DNA of 64,000 nucleotides from Vibrio hippocampi (lineage in GTDB: Bacteria; Pseudomonadota; Gammaproteobacteria; Enterobacterales; Vibrionaceae), in the NCBI RefSeq assembly GCF_921292975.1, contig NZ_CAKLCM010000002.1:930001-994000 (forward strand), in the 5' to 3' direction. Shown here in pieces: positions 19,334-28,030 of the stretch (position 1 is the stretch's first letter; every line of letters starts with the position of its first letter). A program made the translations under genes and the position numbers. The notes below the pieces were generated by a model that was given only the letters and a program-made list of their open reading frames with translations, was not told where the DNA came from and searched no databases.

Positions 19334-19555
19334 TTATTTGGCTTGCCAAGTTTTACTAACCCATCCCCCAGCATGTTCATCAAAATAGGTTCCACTGAAT
19401 TCTTGTTTGTATTCAACCACCTTGTCCTTGCTTGGACTTTGACTAAGTAGTTGATTTATGTAGAGCGCCATAGGGTCTTGCATCTGCTCTCTCTGTTTAC
19501 GTTCCGCGACTTCTTTGATGACTTGCATGCGGTACGCCTTGCTCATTTTCTTCAT
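19334..19555 (-). CDS. Unrecognised 73-residue protein
   Basis: A small charged protein beginning MKKMSKAYRMQVIKEVAERK and rich in lysine, glutamate and glutamine, probably mostly helical, with no membrane segment. I do not recognise it. The ATG at 19555 is six bases after GGAGG, an excellent ribosome site, which supports translation. An in-frame start 36 bases upstream has none. Stands alone. Confidence 0.62.
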   Translation of the reverse strand: MKKMSKAYRMQVIKEVAERKQREQMQDPMALYINQLLSQSPSKDKVVEYKQEFSGTYFDEHAGGWVSKTWQAK

Positions 19556-19671
19556 AAATGACCTCCATCTTTGTGATCGGCTTAACAACAATAGAGGTCA
19601 ATCATAAGGTGGTCAAATAATGAACAGTGATTTATTAAAAATGTCATAGAAAGGTGGTAGGTAAAAAAAGG

Positions 19672-19755
19672 GATTAGGGGCTAGGAACTAGGAGCTAGGG
19701 GTAGAGCCTAAAACCTAAAACCTAAAACCTAAAACCTAAAACCTAGAACCTAAAT
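19672..19755. repeat. Heptamer tandem array (CCTAAAA and CTAGGNN units)
   Basis: From 19707 to 19741 there are five exact CCTAAAA units, followed by two variants (CCTAGAA, CCTAAAT) to 19755. Just before them, about 19680-19701, are units of the same seven-base period on the other arm (CTAGGAA, CTAGGAG, CTAGGGG). The right side is close to the reverse complement of the left, so the block could fold into a slipped hairpin. It directly abuts the cobA stop on the minus strand. Confidence 0.75.
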
Positions 19756-20508
19756 CTAGAACCACTTAAGTTTGTGGTGGAGTTGGGTGACGCTGCCAAC
19801 GACGATTAGAGCGGGGCTGATGGCTTGTTGGGCAAGGTTCGCTAGGTCAGATAGTGCACCTTGGAACACTCGCTGTTCACTTCTGGTGCCATTTTCAATA
19901 ATGGCACAAGGTGTATTAGCGTCTAAACCATTAGCAATCAATTGCTCGGTGATATGACCACTCTGTTTTAATCCCATATAGAACACCAGCGTATTGTTTG
20001 GCTGGGCTAAAGATGACCATTCGATCTCGCGACCATCTTTTTGGACATGTCCGGTGATAAATTGAACGCTTTGGGCATGATCTCTGTGAGTAAGCGGAAT
20101 ACCAGCATAGGCAGTCGCGCCAGCTGCGGCAGTGATACCCGGAACGACTTCAAACGAAATACCTTGCTCAGCCAGCGTTTCCAACTCTTCGCCGCCACGT
20201 CCAAAGATAAACGAATCGCCTCCTTTAAGGCGCACTACATTTTTACCTTCTCGTGCTTTTTCAACCAGTATTTGGTTGATTTGGTCTTGCGGTACACAAT
20301 GGTAGTCGAGCTTTTTACCCACATAGATCATCTCCGCTTGTTCACTAGCAAGGGCGAGGATCTGTTGGGATACCAATCGGTCGTAAACCACAACGTCGGC
20401 AGCTTGAATGACTCGATAGCCTTTGACCGTCAATAGGTCAGGGTCACCGGGACCGGCACCGACAAGTGATACAAAACCTTGTTGAGATGATGAAGTTAAG
20501 GCAGTCAT
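19756..20508 (-). CDS. cobA: Uroporphyrinogen-III C-methyltransferase (SUMT)
   Basis: A 250-residue cytoplasmic enzyme that adds two methyl groups from S-adenosylmethionine to uroporphyrinogen III, giving precorrin-2, the precursor of siroheme. Motifs are [16 protein letters not shown] at the N-terminus, [17 protein letters not shown] near residue 90, and [20 protein letters not shown]. There is no CysG-type dehydrogenase/ferrochelatase half. As the last gene of the nir cluster it supplies siroheme precursor for NirB. A 156-base gap with two hairpins separates it from nirC. Confidence 0.94.
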   Translation of the reverse strand: MTALTSSSQQGFVSLVGAGPGDPDLLTVKGYRVIQAADVVVYDRLVSQQILALASEQAEMIYVGKKLDYHCVPQDQINQILVEKAREGKNVVRLKGGDSFIFGRGGEELETLAEQGISFEVVPGITAAAGATAYAGIPLTHRDHAQSVQFITGHVQKDGREIEWSSLAQPNNTLVFYMGLKQSGHITEQLIANGLDANTPCAIIENGTRSEQRVFQGALSDLANLAQQAISPALIVVGSVTQLHHKLKWF

Positions 20509-20545
20509 ACTATTACCTGTAGAAATTTGTATCTGTAGAAATTTG

Positions 20546-20636
20546 GATATACCGAAGTGACCTTAAAGTTTGTTTGATAAAAGTCACTTTAGTATATCGA
20601 AGAACACCGCGTATCCACTCGGGATAAGCGGTGTTC
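20546..20636. repeat. Two adjacent hairpins between nirC and cobA
   Basis: The first is an imperfect inverted repeat (20546-20561 with 20583-20598, GATATACCGAAGTGAC paired with GTCACTTTAGTATATC). It resembles a degenerate copy of the end of the element at 48261. The second has a nine-pair stem (20602-20610 with 20628-20636) and an inner five-pair stem (20612-20616 with 20622-20626). Neither has a U-tract on the minus strand. They may protect or process the nir mRNA. Confidence 0.7.
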
Positions 20637-20664
20637 AGTAAACGTCACACTTACTGCTGAGCGA

Positions 20665-21528
20665 TTACTTGCTGCTAAGAACAGGCTCGATATTCGTCAG
20701 TTGTTCTTGCTCGTCTTGTTGTACATCTAAAGCAGGCGCAGTACGTGCATGAGTCAGATATAGAGGTACACAAGTAAATAGCAGACCACCAACAAGGTTG
20801 CCCAGAATAGTTGGGATAAGGTTAAAGTTCAACCAAGTTGCAATGCCAAAGTCGGCACCTAACATCATACCCAGTGGGAATAGGAACATGTTGACCACTG
20901 TGTGCTCAAAGACCAAAGCAAAGAAGATAAAGATAGGTAGCCACATCGCGGTAATTTTGCCAGCGACAGAACGCGCGGTCATGTTACCAACAACGCCCAA
21001 ACATACCATCAAGTTACAGAAAATGCCGCGAACGAAGCAGGTGATCCAACCATCAGCGCCTAAGTTCTCAAAGCCAACGGTACGTGCTGTCGATACGGCA
21101 ATAAACTTCTTCGCGACCGCGTTTGGTTCAATCGAGAAGTTCATGGTGAGTGATACCGCAATGAGGTAAGCAACAATTAAAGAACCGATTAAGTTACCCA
21201 GACCAACCCAGCCCCAGCAGCGCAGAATGCGACCCCATGTAACACCCGGGCGGTTAGCGAATTTTGCTAGAGGCGCTAGACCAAATACACCAGTAACAAG
21301 GTCGTAGCCCATCAAACTTAGGATACAAAAGCCGACAGGGAACACCAGTGCGCCGACGATACCGATGCCAGTTTGCGTAATCGTGGTAATCGCAACCACA
21401 ACCGCTAGCGATAGGATAATGCCCGCCATCGTGCCTCGTAAAATAAGATCACGGGTCGAAGTGCAAAGCTTAGCCTCGCCCGTGTCTATCATGGTTTGAA
21501 CAAATTCTACAGGTTTTAAATAAGACAT
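20665..21528 (-). CDS. nirC: Formate/nitrite transporter family, nitrite transporter NirC
   Basis: A 287-residue inner-membrane channel of the FNT family with about six transmembrane helices. Visible family features include AGIILSLAVVVAITTITQTG near helix 1, and CNLMVCLGVVGNMTARSVAG in the conserved N-L-x-V-C-L-G region. The nir operon context indicates nitrite as substrate. The ATG at 21528 follows GGAGACACC. The C-terminal tail is long and acidic/glutamine-rich. It is 134 bases downstream of nirD. Confidence 0.93.
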   Translation of the reverse strand: MSYLKPVEFVQTMIDTGEAKLCTSTRDLILRGTMAGIILSLAVVVAITTITQTGIGIVGALVFPVGFCILSLMGYDLVTGVFGLAPLAKFANRPGVTWGRILRCWGWVGLGNLIGSLIVAYLIAVSLTMNFSIEPNAVAKKFIAVSTARTVGFENLGADGWITCFVRGIFCNLMVCLGVVGNMTARSVAGKITAMWLPIFIFFALVFEHTVVNMFLFPLGMMLGADFGIATWLNFNLIPTILGNLVGGLLFTCVPLYLTHARTAPALDVQQDEQEQLTNIEPVLSSK

Positions 21529-21539
21529 AAGGTGTCTCC

Positions 21540-21622
21540 AAAAATAATAAAAATTAAAAAAAAGATAAAATCAAATAGTGATAGGGGCTCATTGAGCGAG
21601 CAATCAACCCCTATAGGCTATT
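21540..21622 (-). terminator. Hairpin plus U-rich tract between nirD and nirC
   Basis: AATAG (21574-21578) and ATAGGGG (21581-21587) pair with CCCCTAT (21608-21614) and CTATT (21618-21622), with GCTCATTGAGC forming an inner loop stem. On the minus strand this is followed by a long T-rich run (about 21540-21573). It looks like a partial terminator or attenuator within the operon, lowering nirC-cobA expression relative to nirBD. Confidence 0.6.
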
Positions 21623-21658
21623 GAATTTCAGCAAACGAATTGAATCTCAGTAAACGAT
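21621..21658. repeat. 19-bp tandem duplication
   Basis: TTGAATTTCAGCAAACGAA (21621-21639) is followed directly by TTGAATCTCAGTAAACGAT (21640-21658); three mismatches. It lies just after the nirD stop. Confidence 0.8.
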
Positions 21659-21662
21659 TTAA

Positions 21663-21986
21663 TTAGGCTGAAATCTGAACACTGCCGTCAACGACTCGTG
21701 CTTGATAGGCTTTAACGCTAAAACGTTCATCTTCCATACAAACACCGCTAGTTAGATTGAAGCGCTGCTTTTTAAGCGGGCTTGCAACCCAAAGTTGGTC
21801 ATCGTGCTGGCAAATAAGACCGCGTGACAACACATTGGCTTGAAAGAAAGGGTCGGTATTGCTGATAGCAAAGACTTCCTCAGCTTGTGTTGGTCTAAAT
21901 ACCGCGACTTGCTGCCCGTCAATCAAGGCGCAGACTCCTGTTCCTGGAATGATACTGGTGATATCGCAGATTTTTTCAAATGCCAT
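21663..21986 (-). CDS. nirD: Nitrite reductase (NADH) small subunit NirD
   Basis: A 107-residue Rieske-like subunit that pairs with NirB in cytoplasmic nitrite-to-ammonium reduction. It contains VCALIDGQQVAVFRP and ISNTDPFFQANVLSRGLICQ, as expected for NirD. As usual for the family, the Rieske cysteine/histidine cluster is absent. Only two bases separate it from the nirB stop, so it is translationally linked. Confidence 0.95.
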   Translation of the reverse strand: MAFEKICDITSIIPGTGVCALIDGQQVAVFRPTQAEEVFAISNTDPFFQANVLSRGLICQHDDQLWVASPLKKQRFNLTSGVCMEDERFSVKAYQARVVDGSVQISA

Positions 21987-21988
21987 GA

Positions 21989-24547
21989 TTACTTCTCCAA
22001 TGCAACATGCAAGATGTCGCCTTTCGCTTCAGGGTGCTTCTCAGTGAATGTCGCTGGGCGGTGTTGGTCACGCTCGGTAACGAAAACCACATTGTCATCG
22101 CGTTGATCACTGTTAATAAAGTGAGCGAAGCGAGTCAATTGAGCTTCATCTTCGATGGTATTTTTCCATTCACAGCTATAGCTACCCACGAGTTGTTGAA
22201 CATCAGATTCTAGCTGTTCATTAATGCCTAGCTTGTTGTCAACGATGACTTCACGCAGGTAGTCAACGCCGCCTTCCATATTTTCTAGCCAAACTGAGGT
22301 ACGTTGCAGTGGCGCAGCGGTGCGAATGTAGAACATCATAAAGCGGTCGATGTACTGGATAAGAGTGGCTTCATCGAGGTCTGACGCAAGTAAATCTGCG
22401 TGGCGCGGTTTCATACCACCGTTACCGCACACGTACATGTTCCAACCGGCATCCGTTGCAATGATGCCAAGGTCTTTACCTTGTGCTTCGGCACATTCAC
22501 GAGTACAACCAGACACACCAAACTTCATCTTATGCGGAGTGCGTATGCCCTTATAACGATTCTCGATTCGTGAACCTAAGCCCACAGAATCTTGAACGCC
22601 ATAACGACACCAAGTCGAACCGACACAGGTTTTCGCCATACGCAGAGCTTTCGCATAGGCTTGACCGGTTTCATAACCCGCTTCGATCAATTTTTTCCAG
22701 ATCGCTGGAAGGTCATCTTTTTGCGCGCCAAATAGACCGATACGTTGAGCACCCGTCACCTTGGTGTAAAGATTGTATTCAGCCGCCACTTCCGCCAGCA
22801 CTTTAAGCGCTTGCGGTGTCACTTCACCGCCCGCCATTCGAGGAATAACTGAGTAGGTTCCGTCTTTTTGGATGTTGCCTAAGAAGTTATCGTTGGTGTC
22901 GTGCAGTTTAACCAGTTCAGGTTTAAGGATGTGTTCGCCCCAGCAAGACGCAAGGATAGAACCGACCGCGGGTTTACACACTTCACAGCCATAGCCTGAA
23001 CCATATTTTTCTAATAATTCATCGAAGCTCTTGATCGCTTCAATGCGAATTAGGTGGAACAACTCTTGACGTGAATAGGCAAAGTGTTCGCAGATATCGT
23101 TTTTAACTTCAATACCGGATTTAGCAAGTTCAGCATTCAGTACCGATGTGACCAGTGGAATACAACCGCCACAACCCGTACCTGCGCCAGTGACTGCCTT
23201 TATATCACCAATCGTGTGGTGACCATCGGCAACGGCTTGAGCAATTTTGCCTTTTGTCACATCAAAGCAAGAGCAGATAACCGCCGATTCTGGCAGAGAA
23301 TCAGCACCGAGCGTCGGCTTCTCAGCACCAGCATGTGCCGGTAGAATTAAAGCATCTGGGTGCTCTGGTAGCTCGATTTCATTCAGCATCAGTTGCAGCA
23401 AATCACCGTAATCTGAAGTGTCGCCAACCATCACCGCACCGAGCAGTTTTTTGTTGTCTTCAGAAACGATCAAACGCTTGTAAACTTCCAGTTCTTCATT
23501 TTGATAAACATAGCTTTTACAACCAGGCGTGCGACCATTTGCGTCACCAATAGAGCCGACTTTGACACCGAGAAGTTTAAGCTTGGCAGACATATCTGCG
23601 CCTTCAAACTTGCTGTCGTGACCGATCAGGTGATCAACGGCAACCGTCGCCATCTTGTAGCCTGGTGCAACAAGTCCGTAGAACATTTCATTCCAAGAAG
23701 CACATTCACCGATAGCATAAATGTCTGCATCAGAAGTTTGGCAGTAGTCATTGATGGCAATACCACCACGTGGTGCAATATCGAGTTTCATTGCGCGTGC
23801 TAGCTTGTCCTGAGGGCGAATCCCCGCCGAGAAAACGATGAAGTCTGTTTCTAGTTCGGTGCCGTCAGCAAAACGCATTACATTACGTGCAGTCGTTCCT
23901 TCTGGCACGATTTCCAGCGTGTTTTTGCTGGTGTGAACGTTGACGCCCATGCTTTCAATTTTTTGACGAAGTTGGTTACCACCCGCTTGGTCAAGCTGTT
24001 CAGCCATTAGCTTTGGTGCAAATTCAACAACATGAGTTTGCACCCCTAATGCTTTAAGCGCGCCAGCTGCCTCAAGACCTAGCAGACCACCACCGATGAC
24101 AACACCTGACTTACTCTTCTTAGCCGTTGCTTCAATCGCTTTCAAATCTTCGATAGTGCGGTAGACAAAGCAGTCTTTACCTTCGTTACCTTTGATCGGC
24201 GGAACAAACGGGTAAGAACCCGTCGCAAGGACCAGCTTGTCGTATGTGATTTCGCGACCGGTGCTAGAGTAAACAATCTTGTTTTCTCGATTAATGTTGA
24301 TAGCACGCTCACCAATTAATACATTGATCGCATGCTTTTGATAGAAGCCTTCTTTAACGAGAGAGAGTTCGTCAGCAGTATGGTGAGAGAAGTAAGAGGA
24401 GAGGTGGACTCGGTCATAGGCGACGCGCGGTTCTTCGCAAAAGACAGTGATATCAAATTGCTCGGCATGACCTTTATCAACCAGATCTTCAAGGTAACGG
24501 TGTCCTACCATACCGTTCCCTATAACGACCAGCTTTATCTTGCTCAT
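21989..24547 (-). CDS. nirB: Nitrite reductase (NADH) large subunit NirB
   Basis: An 852-residue cytoplasmic flavo-sirohaem enzyme reducing nitrite to ammonium with NADH. The N-terminal FAD/NADH part has VIGNGMVGHRYLEDL and GVVIGGGLLGLEAAGAL. A BFD-like [2Fe-2S] domain (VICSCFDVTKGKI; GAGTGCGGCIPLV) follows near residues 410-460. The C-terminal sirohaem/4Fe-4S part has TCVGSTWCRYGVQDS and FGVSGCTRECAEAQGKDLG. The ATG at 24547 gives MSKIKLVVIGNGMVG, the usual family start, instead of an upstream in-frame ATG at 24586. Confidence 0.97.
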   Translation of the reverse strand: MSKIKLVVIGNGMVGHRYLEDLVDKGHAEQFDITVFCEEPRVAYDRVHLSSYFSHHTADELSLVKEGFYQKHAINVLIGERAININRENKIVYSSTGREITYDKLVLATGSYPFVPPIKGNEGKDCFVYRTIEDLKAIEATAKKSKSGVVIGGGLLGLEAAGALKALGVQTHVVEFAPKLMAEQLDQAGGNQLRQKIESMGVNVHTSKNTLEIVPEGTTARNVMRFADGTELETDFIVFSAGIRPQDKLARAMKLDIAPRGGIAINDYCQTSDADIYAIGECASWNEMFYGLVAPGYKMATVAVDHLIGHDSKFEGADMSAKLKLLGVKVGSIGDANGRTPGCKSYVYQNEELEVYKRLIVSEDNKKLLGAVMVGDTSDYGDLLQLMLNEIELPEHPDALILPAHAGAEKPTLGADSLPESAVICSCFDVTKGKIAQAVADGHHTIGDIKAVTGAGTGCGGCIPLVTSVLNAELAKSGIEVKNDICEHFAYSRQELFHLIRIEAIKSFDELLEKYGSGYGCEVCKPAVGSILASCWGEHILKPELVKLHDTNDNFLGNIQKDGTYSVIPRMAGGEVTPQALKVLAEVAAEYNLYTKVTGAQRIGLFGAQKDDLPAIWKKLIEAGYETGQAYAKALRMAKTCVGSTWCRYGVQDSVGLGSRIENRYKGIRTPHKMKFGVSGCTRECAEAQGKDLGIIATDAGWNMYVCGNGGMKPRHADLLASDLDEATLIQYIDRFMMFYIRTAAPLQRTSVWLENMEGGVDYLREVIVDNKLGINEQLESDVQQLVGSYSCEWKNTIEDEAQLTRFAHFINSDQRDDNVVFVTERDQHRPATFTEKHPEAKGDILHVALEK

Positions 24548-24587
24548 ATTTATACCCAAGTAGTAGTTCTTTAAATCTGAGCGCATT

Positions 24588-24655
24588 GTTATAGGTGTGA
24601 GACTTTTCGGACATGATGTAAATCAATTACGGAATTAAACTACCCTAAAGGGGTA
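24588..24655 (-). promoter_or_regulatory. nirB promoter with FNR-like and NarP-like sites
   Basis: On the minus strand TTGATTTACATCAT (24613-24626) matches an FNR box in 9 of 10 defined bases. A TATAAC -10 element is at 24588-24593. Further upstream TACCCCTTTAGGGTA (24641-24655) resembles a NarL/NarP palindrome, though its half-sites are one base closer than the usual 7-2-7. The two centres are about 28 bp apart, as in E. coli nirB. This predicts anaerobic, nitrite/nitrate-responsive expression. Confidence 0.75.
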
Positions 24656-24810
24656 GGAATGAGCAATATTTATCATTTTATAATACAAATACCGAATTTT
24701 AGACTCGGAAATAGCGAGTTGGTGGTGCTTTTTTGCCATGTTGCTGAAAGTAAAACTGAAAGTGTTACAGTTTTCTCGCTCAGCGCAGATCAGCGATATC
24801 ACCGCCCTAA

Positions 24811-25431
24811 TTAACCCAAAAACAGCCAGATCCCGACCCCGCACATCAGTGAACCTGCGATACGATTCATGGTTTTGACGTTGTTGGCATTCCCTAAAGC
24901 GCGCTTTAATCCTTTACCGCCAGTGGCGTATATGGTCATGCAGACAAACTCGCTCAACAAAATAATACTGACCATAACGCTGACTTGCAGTGTCATTGGC
25001 TGTGATTGATCAATAAATGGTGGCAATAACGAGATCATAAACGCCCAACCTTTAGGATTGGCAATGGCCGTTACAAAACCTTGTATCACCAAATCCCAAT
25101 CTCGCTGATCAATATCATCTTGTGTTTGCTGACTGATGGCTAATTTGCCCTTGGAGCGCCACATCTGAATACCAAGATAGAATAGATAACTTGCGCCAAC
25201 GATTTTAAACAGGGTAAACACCACAGGGTATTTCAACATAATGGCGGCAACACCCAGTAGCGCCGCGAGGGAGACGAGTGCGACGCCAATTAATTCTCCC
25301 AGCATCATCCATAATGTTCGTTTATAACCGATACTCATTCCCATGGTAAGAGCCAAAGTCATGCACATGCCGGGGGTAATGGAAACAAAAAAGAAAGTAG
25401 GGATAAATAGAGTAAGGGTGGTCCAATCCAT
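24811..25431 (-). CDS. LysE-family translocator
   Basis: A 206-residue polytopic inner-membrane exporter with about six helices. The N-terminus FIPTFFFVSITPGMCMTLAL has the family's proline-glycine motif, and GFVTAIANPKGWAFMISLLP is the conserved N-P-K-x-x-x-F region. Members of the RhtB/LysE family export amino acids or homoserine lactones; the substrate here is unknown. The ATG at 25431 is chosen because MDWTTLTLFIP begins at the first helix; the ribosome site is weak. Stands alone. Confidence 0.88.
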   Translation of the reverse strand: MDWTTLTLFIPTFFFVSITPGMCMTLALTMGMSIGYKRTLWMMLGELIGVALVSLAALLGVAAIMLKYPVVFTLFKIVGASYLFYLGIQMWRSKGKLAISQQTQDDIDQRDWDLVIQGFVTAIANPKGWAFMISLLPPFIDQSQPMTLQVSVMVSIILLSEFVCMTIYATGGKGLKRALGNANNVKTMNRIAGSLMCGVGIWLFLG

Positions 25432-25786
25432 TGAAAGACTCACAGAAATAATGATTTGAAATAGAGTGTCACAATTAACATAGATGGTGAGCAATGAAAA
25501 CCTAAGTGTTCAATTTTAATGGTTAAAGTTGAACACTCGCTGTCGTCTAAGAGGCAAGGCTAACTTTGCAAGCACTGTATTGGTGCAATTGATATTTATA
25601 ATGGTGCATATGCACTTAATTTGTGCGGGTAAGTGTTATCGTCATTGCAATCTAAACCTTAGTATTAATAAGACTTAGCGATGAAATAGAGCGCTATTAT
25701 CGACTTAGGAATAAAAATTGCAGTAAATTCAGCCGGCTAGAAGCTAGTGACCAAATAAAAATAATTATGATTAATAAGGATGTTAC
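25432..25786. other. Intergenic region upstream of lysE-like gene and chemoreceptor
   Basis: Divergent promoter region of 355 bases, AT-rich. It holds a perfect 12-bp palindrome GTGCATATGCAC at 25604-25615, possibly an operator. No gene, no long repeat seen. Confidence 0.5.
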
Positions 25787-27898
25787 ATGAACCTCACCTC
25801 TGATGAACGCCGTTGGCTACCCTGGTTTGGGGCAACCGGAAAACTGGCGATGCGCAAGGCGTGCTTTTTTAACCGCAATCGAACCACTGAATTAGAGCAG
25901 ACTTTTGAAAGTATCGCTCAGACCCGAGTGAAATTATTGACCACTTGGGCTGAAAACCAGTGGCGATTTTTAGATGATGCGGCGTTTTATCTCTCTTCCA
26001 AACCCGAGAACGAATATACCGATGCGTTATCGCTACTGAATGAACGCGGGCGCGACTTCTCAGAACTGTTTATGGTGTCACCCGATGGTGAGGTCGCTTA
26101 TTCAAGCTACCTAAGCCACGTTGGAATGAAAGACTGTTCGGTTAAAGCAATGGATCTAGGTCGTAAACGACCTCTTTTACACGGACCTTATGTTGATAAA
26201 CTCACACTGGATATAGGACCTTCTTCCTCTAAGTTCCATGATGCGGTGACATTGATGTTCTATCAACCCGTCATCCTTAATAATAATGAACAGTGGGTAT
26301 TGTGCGGTAGGGTGCCGAATGACGTTATTGGCGACTTAATCCAGCGTGAGGCAGGGCATATATACAGTGAGTCAGGTGATAATTACCTGTTTATGGTTAA
26401 GCCCGAATTTGACCCAACGATTCAACAGGGCGTTGCGTTATCTCGCTCTCGCTTTGAAGACAATACCTTCTCTCATGGTGAAAACCTCAAGCAGGGTATC
26501 TCTACCGACTATGGCACGGTGCGTATCCATAATCACACCGAATTTGAAGTGATGTTTAATGACCCTGCAACCAATGCGTTGCACCCCGGCGTCAGAGAAA
26601 CCATAAAAAATGGCAGCAACATTTATGTCGAATATCCGGGTTACTCGGATTACCGTCATATTCCTGTGATTGGTAAAGGGGTGACATTTAAGTTGCCCGG
26701 CTCGCTCGATACTTGGGGCATGATGTGTGAATCTGATCTTGAAGAGGTGCATCGTCACCGTTCACTGTCTCAAGTATTAACGTCGCGTTTTGCTTTGAGT
26801 GCCGTGATATTAACCAGTTTGCCCGTGGTGCTGCAAAGTGTCTTGAATTGGTCGCCCATCGCCTGCGCGGCAACGGCACTTTTATTCGTGCTGTTTATGA
26901 CATGGACATTTAAACAATTTACCGCAAAGCCTATCGCTAACAACCTGACGCAAATGACACGCGTGATGAAAGTGCTGGCAGAGGGCGATGGCAACCTGAA
27001 GCAACGTTTAGATGAATCTAAGTTTAAATCGGATGAAACGGGCGATTTGGGTCGATGGACTAACAGCTTTATCGATAACTTGGAAACGGTGGTTTCTGAA
27101 CTGGTGTATGCGAGTCGCGAGGTAAACAAAGTGTCTGAGTCAATGTTCCGTTGTTCGCAGAGACTGACCAGTTCTAGTGACTCGACGGCGCAGTCGATTG
27201 CGCAACTGACGGACCTTTCTGAGAAGCAAGGGATAGAAATTCAGTCGGCAAACGATAATGCCCGCGAGATGCATGTGTTGATGACGGAATCGGTTGATCA
27301 AGCACAGAGTGAATACGAAAAGGCGAGCAATAACGCGGAATCTATTAAACAGATTGTTCAATCCTCTGCAGTCAGTGTCAATGATGTGAACAGTGAAATG
27401 CAGAAAATAGGTGACATCGTCACGTTAATCACTGAAATCACCGCGCAAACCAACTTACTGGCGCTCAATGCAGCGATTGAAGCCGCACGAGCGGGTGAGC
27501 ATGGGCGAGGTTTCTCCGTTGTTGCCGATGAAGTCAGAGTGTTGGCAGACCGAACCGCAACAGCAGCGCAAGACATTGGTCAGTTAATGAGCCAATTAAG
27601 AGTGCAATCAGAAAAAGCGGTGAACACCATGCAAGAGGGCATTGCTAACGTAGAAAATAATACACATGTTATCGATTCACAACATAAAAATGATCGCTTG
27701 CAAGGCTCGGTCAATCTGCTGTTTGAAGCGATTACAGATTTAGCTCAGATGAGTAAAAGCAACTCGGTGACAGCAGAACAGGCGGCGGGTTCTACCCAGA
27801 CGTTACAATTTCAATCCAAGCAATTGGCGCGACGTACTTCTCTGATGCAGAATGCGATTACCCGCCTTGACCAACTAGTCGGGCGGTTTGAAGTCTAA
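25787..27898 (+). CDS. Methyl-accepting chemotaxis protein lacking an N-terminal membrane segment
   Basis: A 703-residue chemoreceptor. Residues 1-330 form a sensor region with Cache-like patterns ([27 protein letters not shown]) but no hydrophobic segment. A membrane hairpin follows (about 334-352 and 356-378), then a HAMP-like linker ([13 protein letters not shown]) and the MCP signalling domain with the hairpin tip [20 protein letters not shown] near residue 553. An in-frame TAA four codons upstream excludes a longer protein. The ATG is preceded by AAGGATG. The expected N-terminal transmembrane helix is therefore missing; the sensor may be cytoplasmic. Confidence 0.9.
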   Translation: MNLTSDERRWLPWFGATGKLAMRKACFFNRNRTTELEQTFESIAQTRVKLLTTWAENQWRFLDDAAFYLSSKPENEYTDALSLLNERGRDFSELFMVSPDGEVAYSSYLSHVGMKDCSVKAMDLGRKRPLLHGPYVDKLTLDIGPSSSKFHDAVTLMFYQPVILNNNEQWVLCGRVPNDVIGDLIQREAGHIYSESGDNYLFMVKPEFDPTIQQGVALSRSRFEDNTFSHGENLKQGISTDYGTVRIHNHTEFEVMFNDPATNALHPGVRETIKNGSNIYVEYPGYSDYRHIPVIGKGVTFKLPGSLDTWGMMCESDLEEVHRHRSLSQVLTSRFALSAVILTSLPVVLQSVLNWSPIACAATALLFVLFMTWTFKQFTAKPIANNLTQMTRVMKVLAEGDGNLKQRLDESKFKSDETGDLGRWTNSFIDNLETVVSELVYASREVNKVSESMFRCSQRLTSSSDSTAQSIAQLTDLSEKQGIEIQSANDNAREMHVLMTESVDQAQSEYEKASNNAESIKQIVQSSAVSVNDVNSEMQKIGDIVTLITEITAQTNLLALNAAIEAARAGEHGRGFSVVADEVRVLADRTATAAQDIGQLMSQLRVQSEKAVNTMQEGIANVENNTHVIDSQHKNDRLQGSVNLLFEAITDLAQMSKSNSVTAEQAAGSTQTLQFQSKQLARRTSLMQNAITRLDQLVGRFEV

Positions 27899-27914
27899 TC
27901 CCTAGGCGGAACGC

Positions 27915-27945
27915 TAGCCACTCAAGCTTTAGTCTTGAGTGGCTA
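27915..27945 (+). terminator. Hairpin after the chemoreceptor gene
   Basis: A perfect 12-bp stem (27915-27926 with 27934-27945, TAGCCACTCAAG/CTTGAGTGGCTA) 17 bases after the stop. No U-tract follows, so termination is not certain. Confidence 0.6.
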
Positions 27946-27990
27946 TCACTGACCATAAATGGCTATCACTTCTTATAAATGGCGATGACT
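27941..27990. repeat. 20-bp tandem repeat
   Basis: GGCTATCACTGACCATAAAT (27941-27960) is followed by GGCTATCACTTCTTATAAAT (27961-27980) and a partial third copy GGCGATGACT (27981-27990). It overlaps the right arm of the chemoreceptor hairpin, suggesting slippage duplication of that arm. Confidence 0.75.
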
Positions 27991-28030
27991 CTGTTACTCT
28001 TAAGATATGGTCAATTAAGAGAATATCCCT

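Noticed and set aside
19707..19755. Tandem CCTAAAA units as a possible CRISPR array
   Set aside because: The units are seven bases with no spacers between them, and no cas genes are present.
24635..24844. 69-codon minus-strand frame covering the nirB upstream region
   Set aside because: It overlaps the regulatory sites and the lysE-like stop, and its product looks random.
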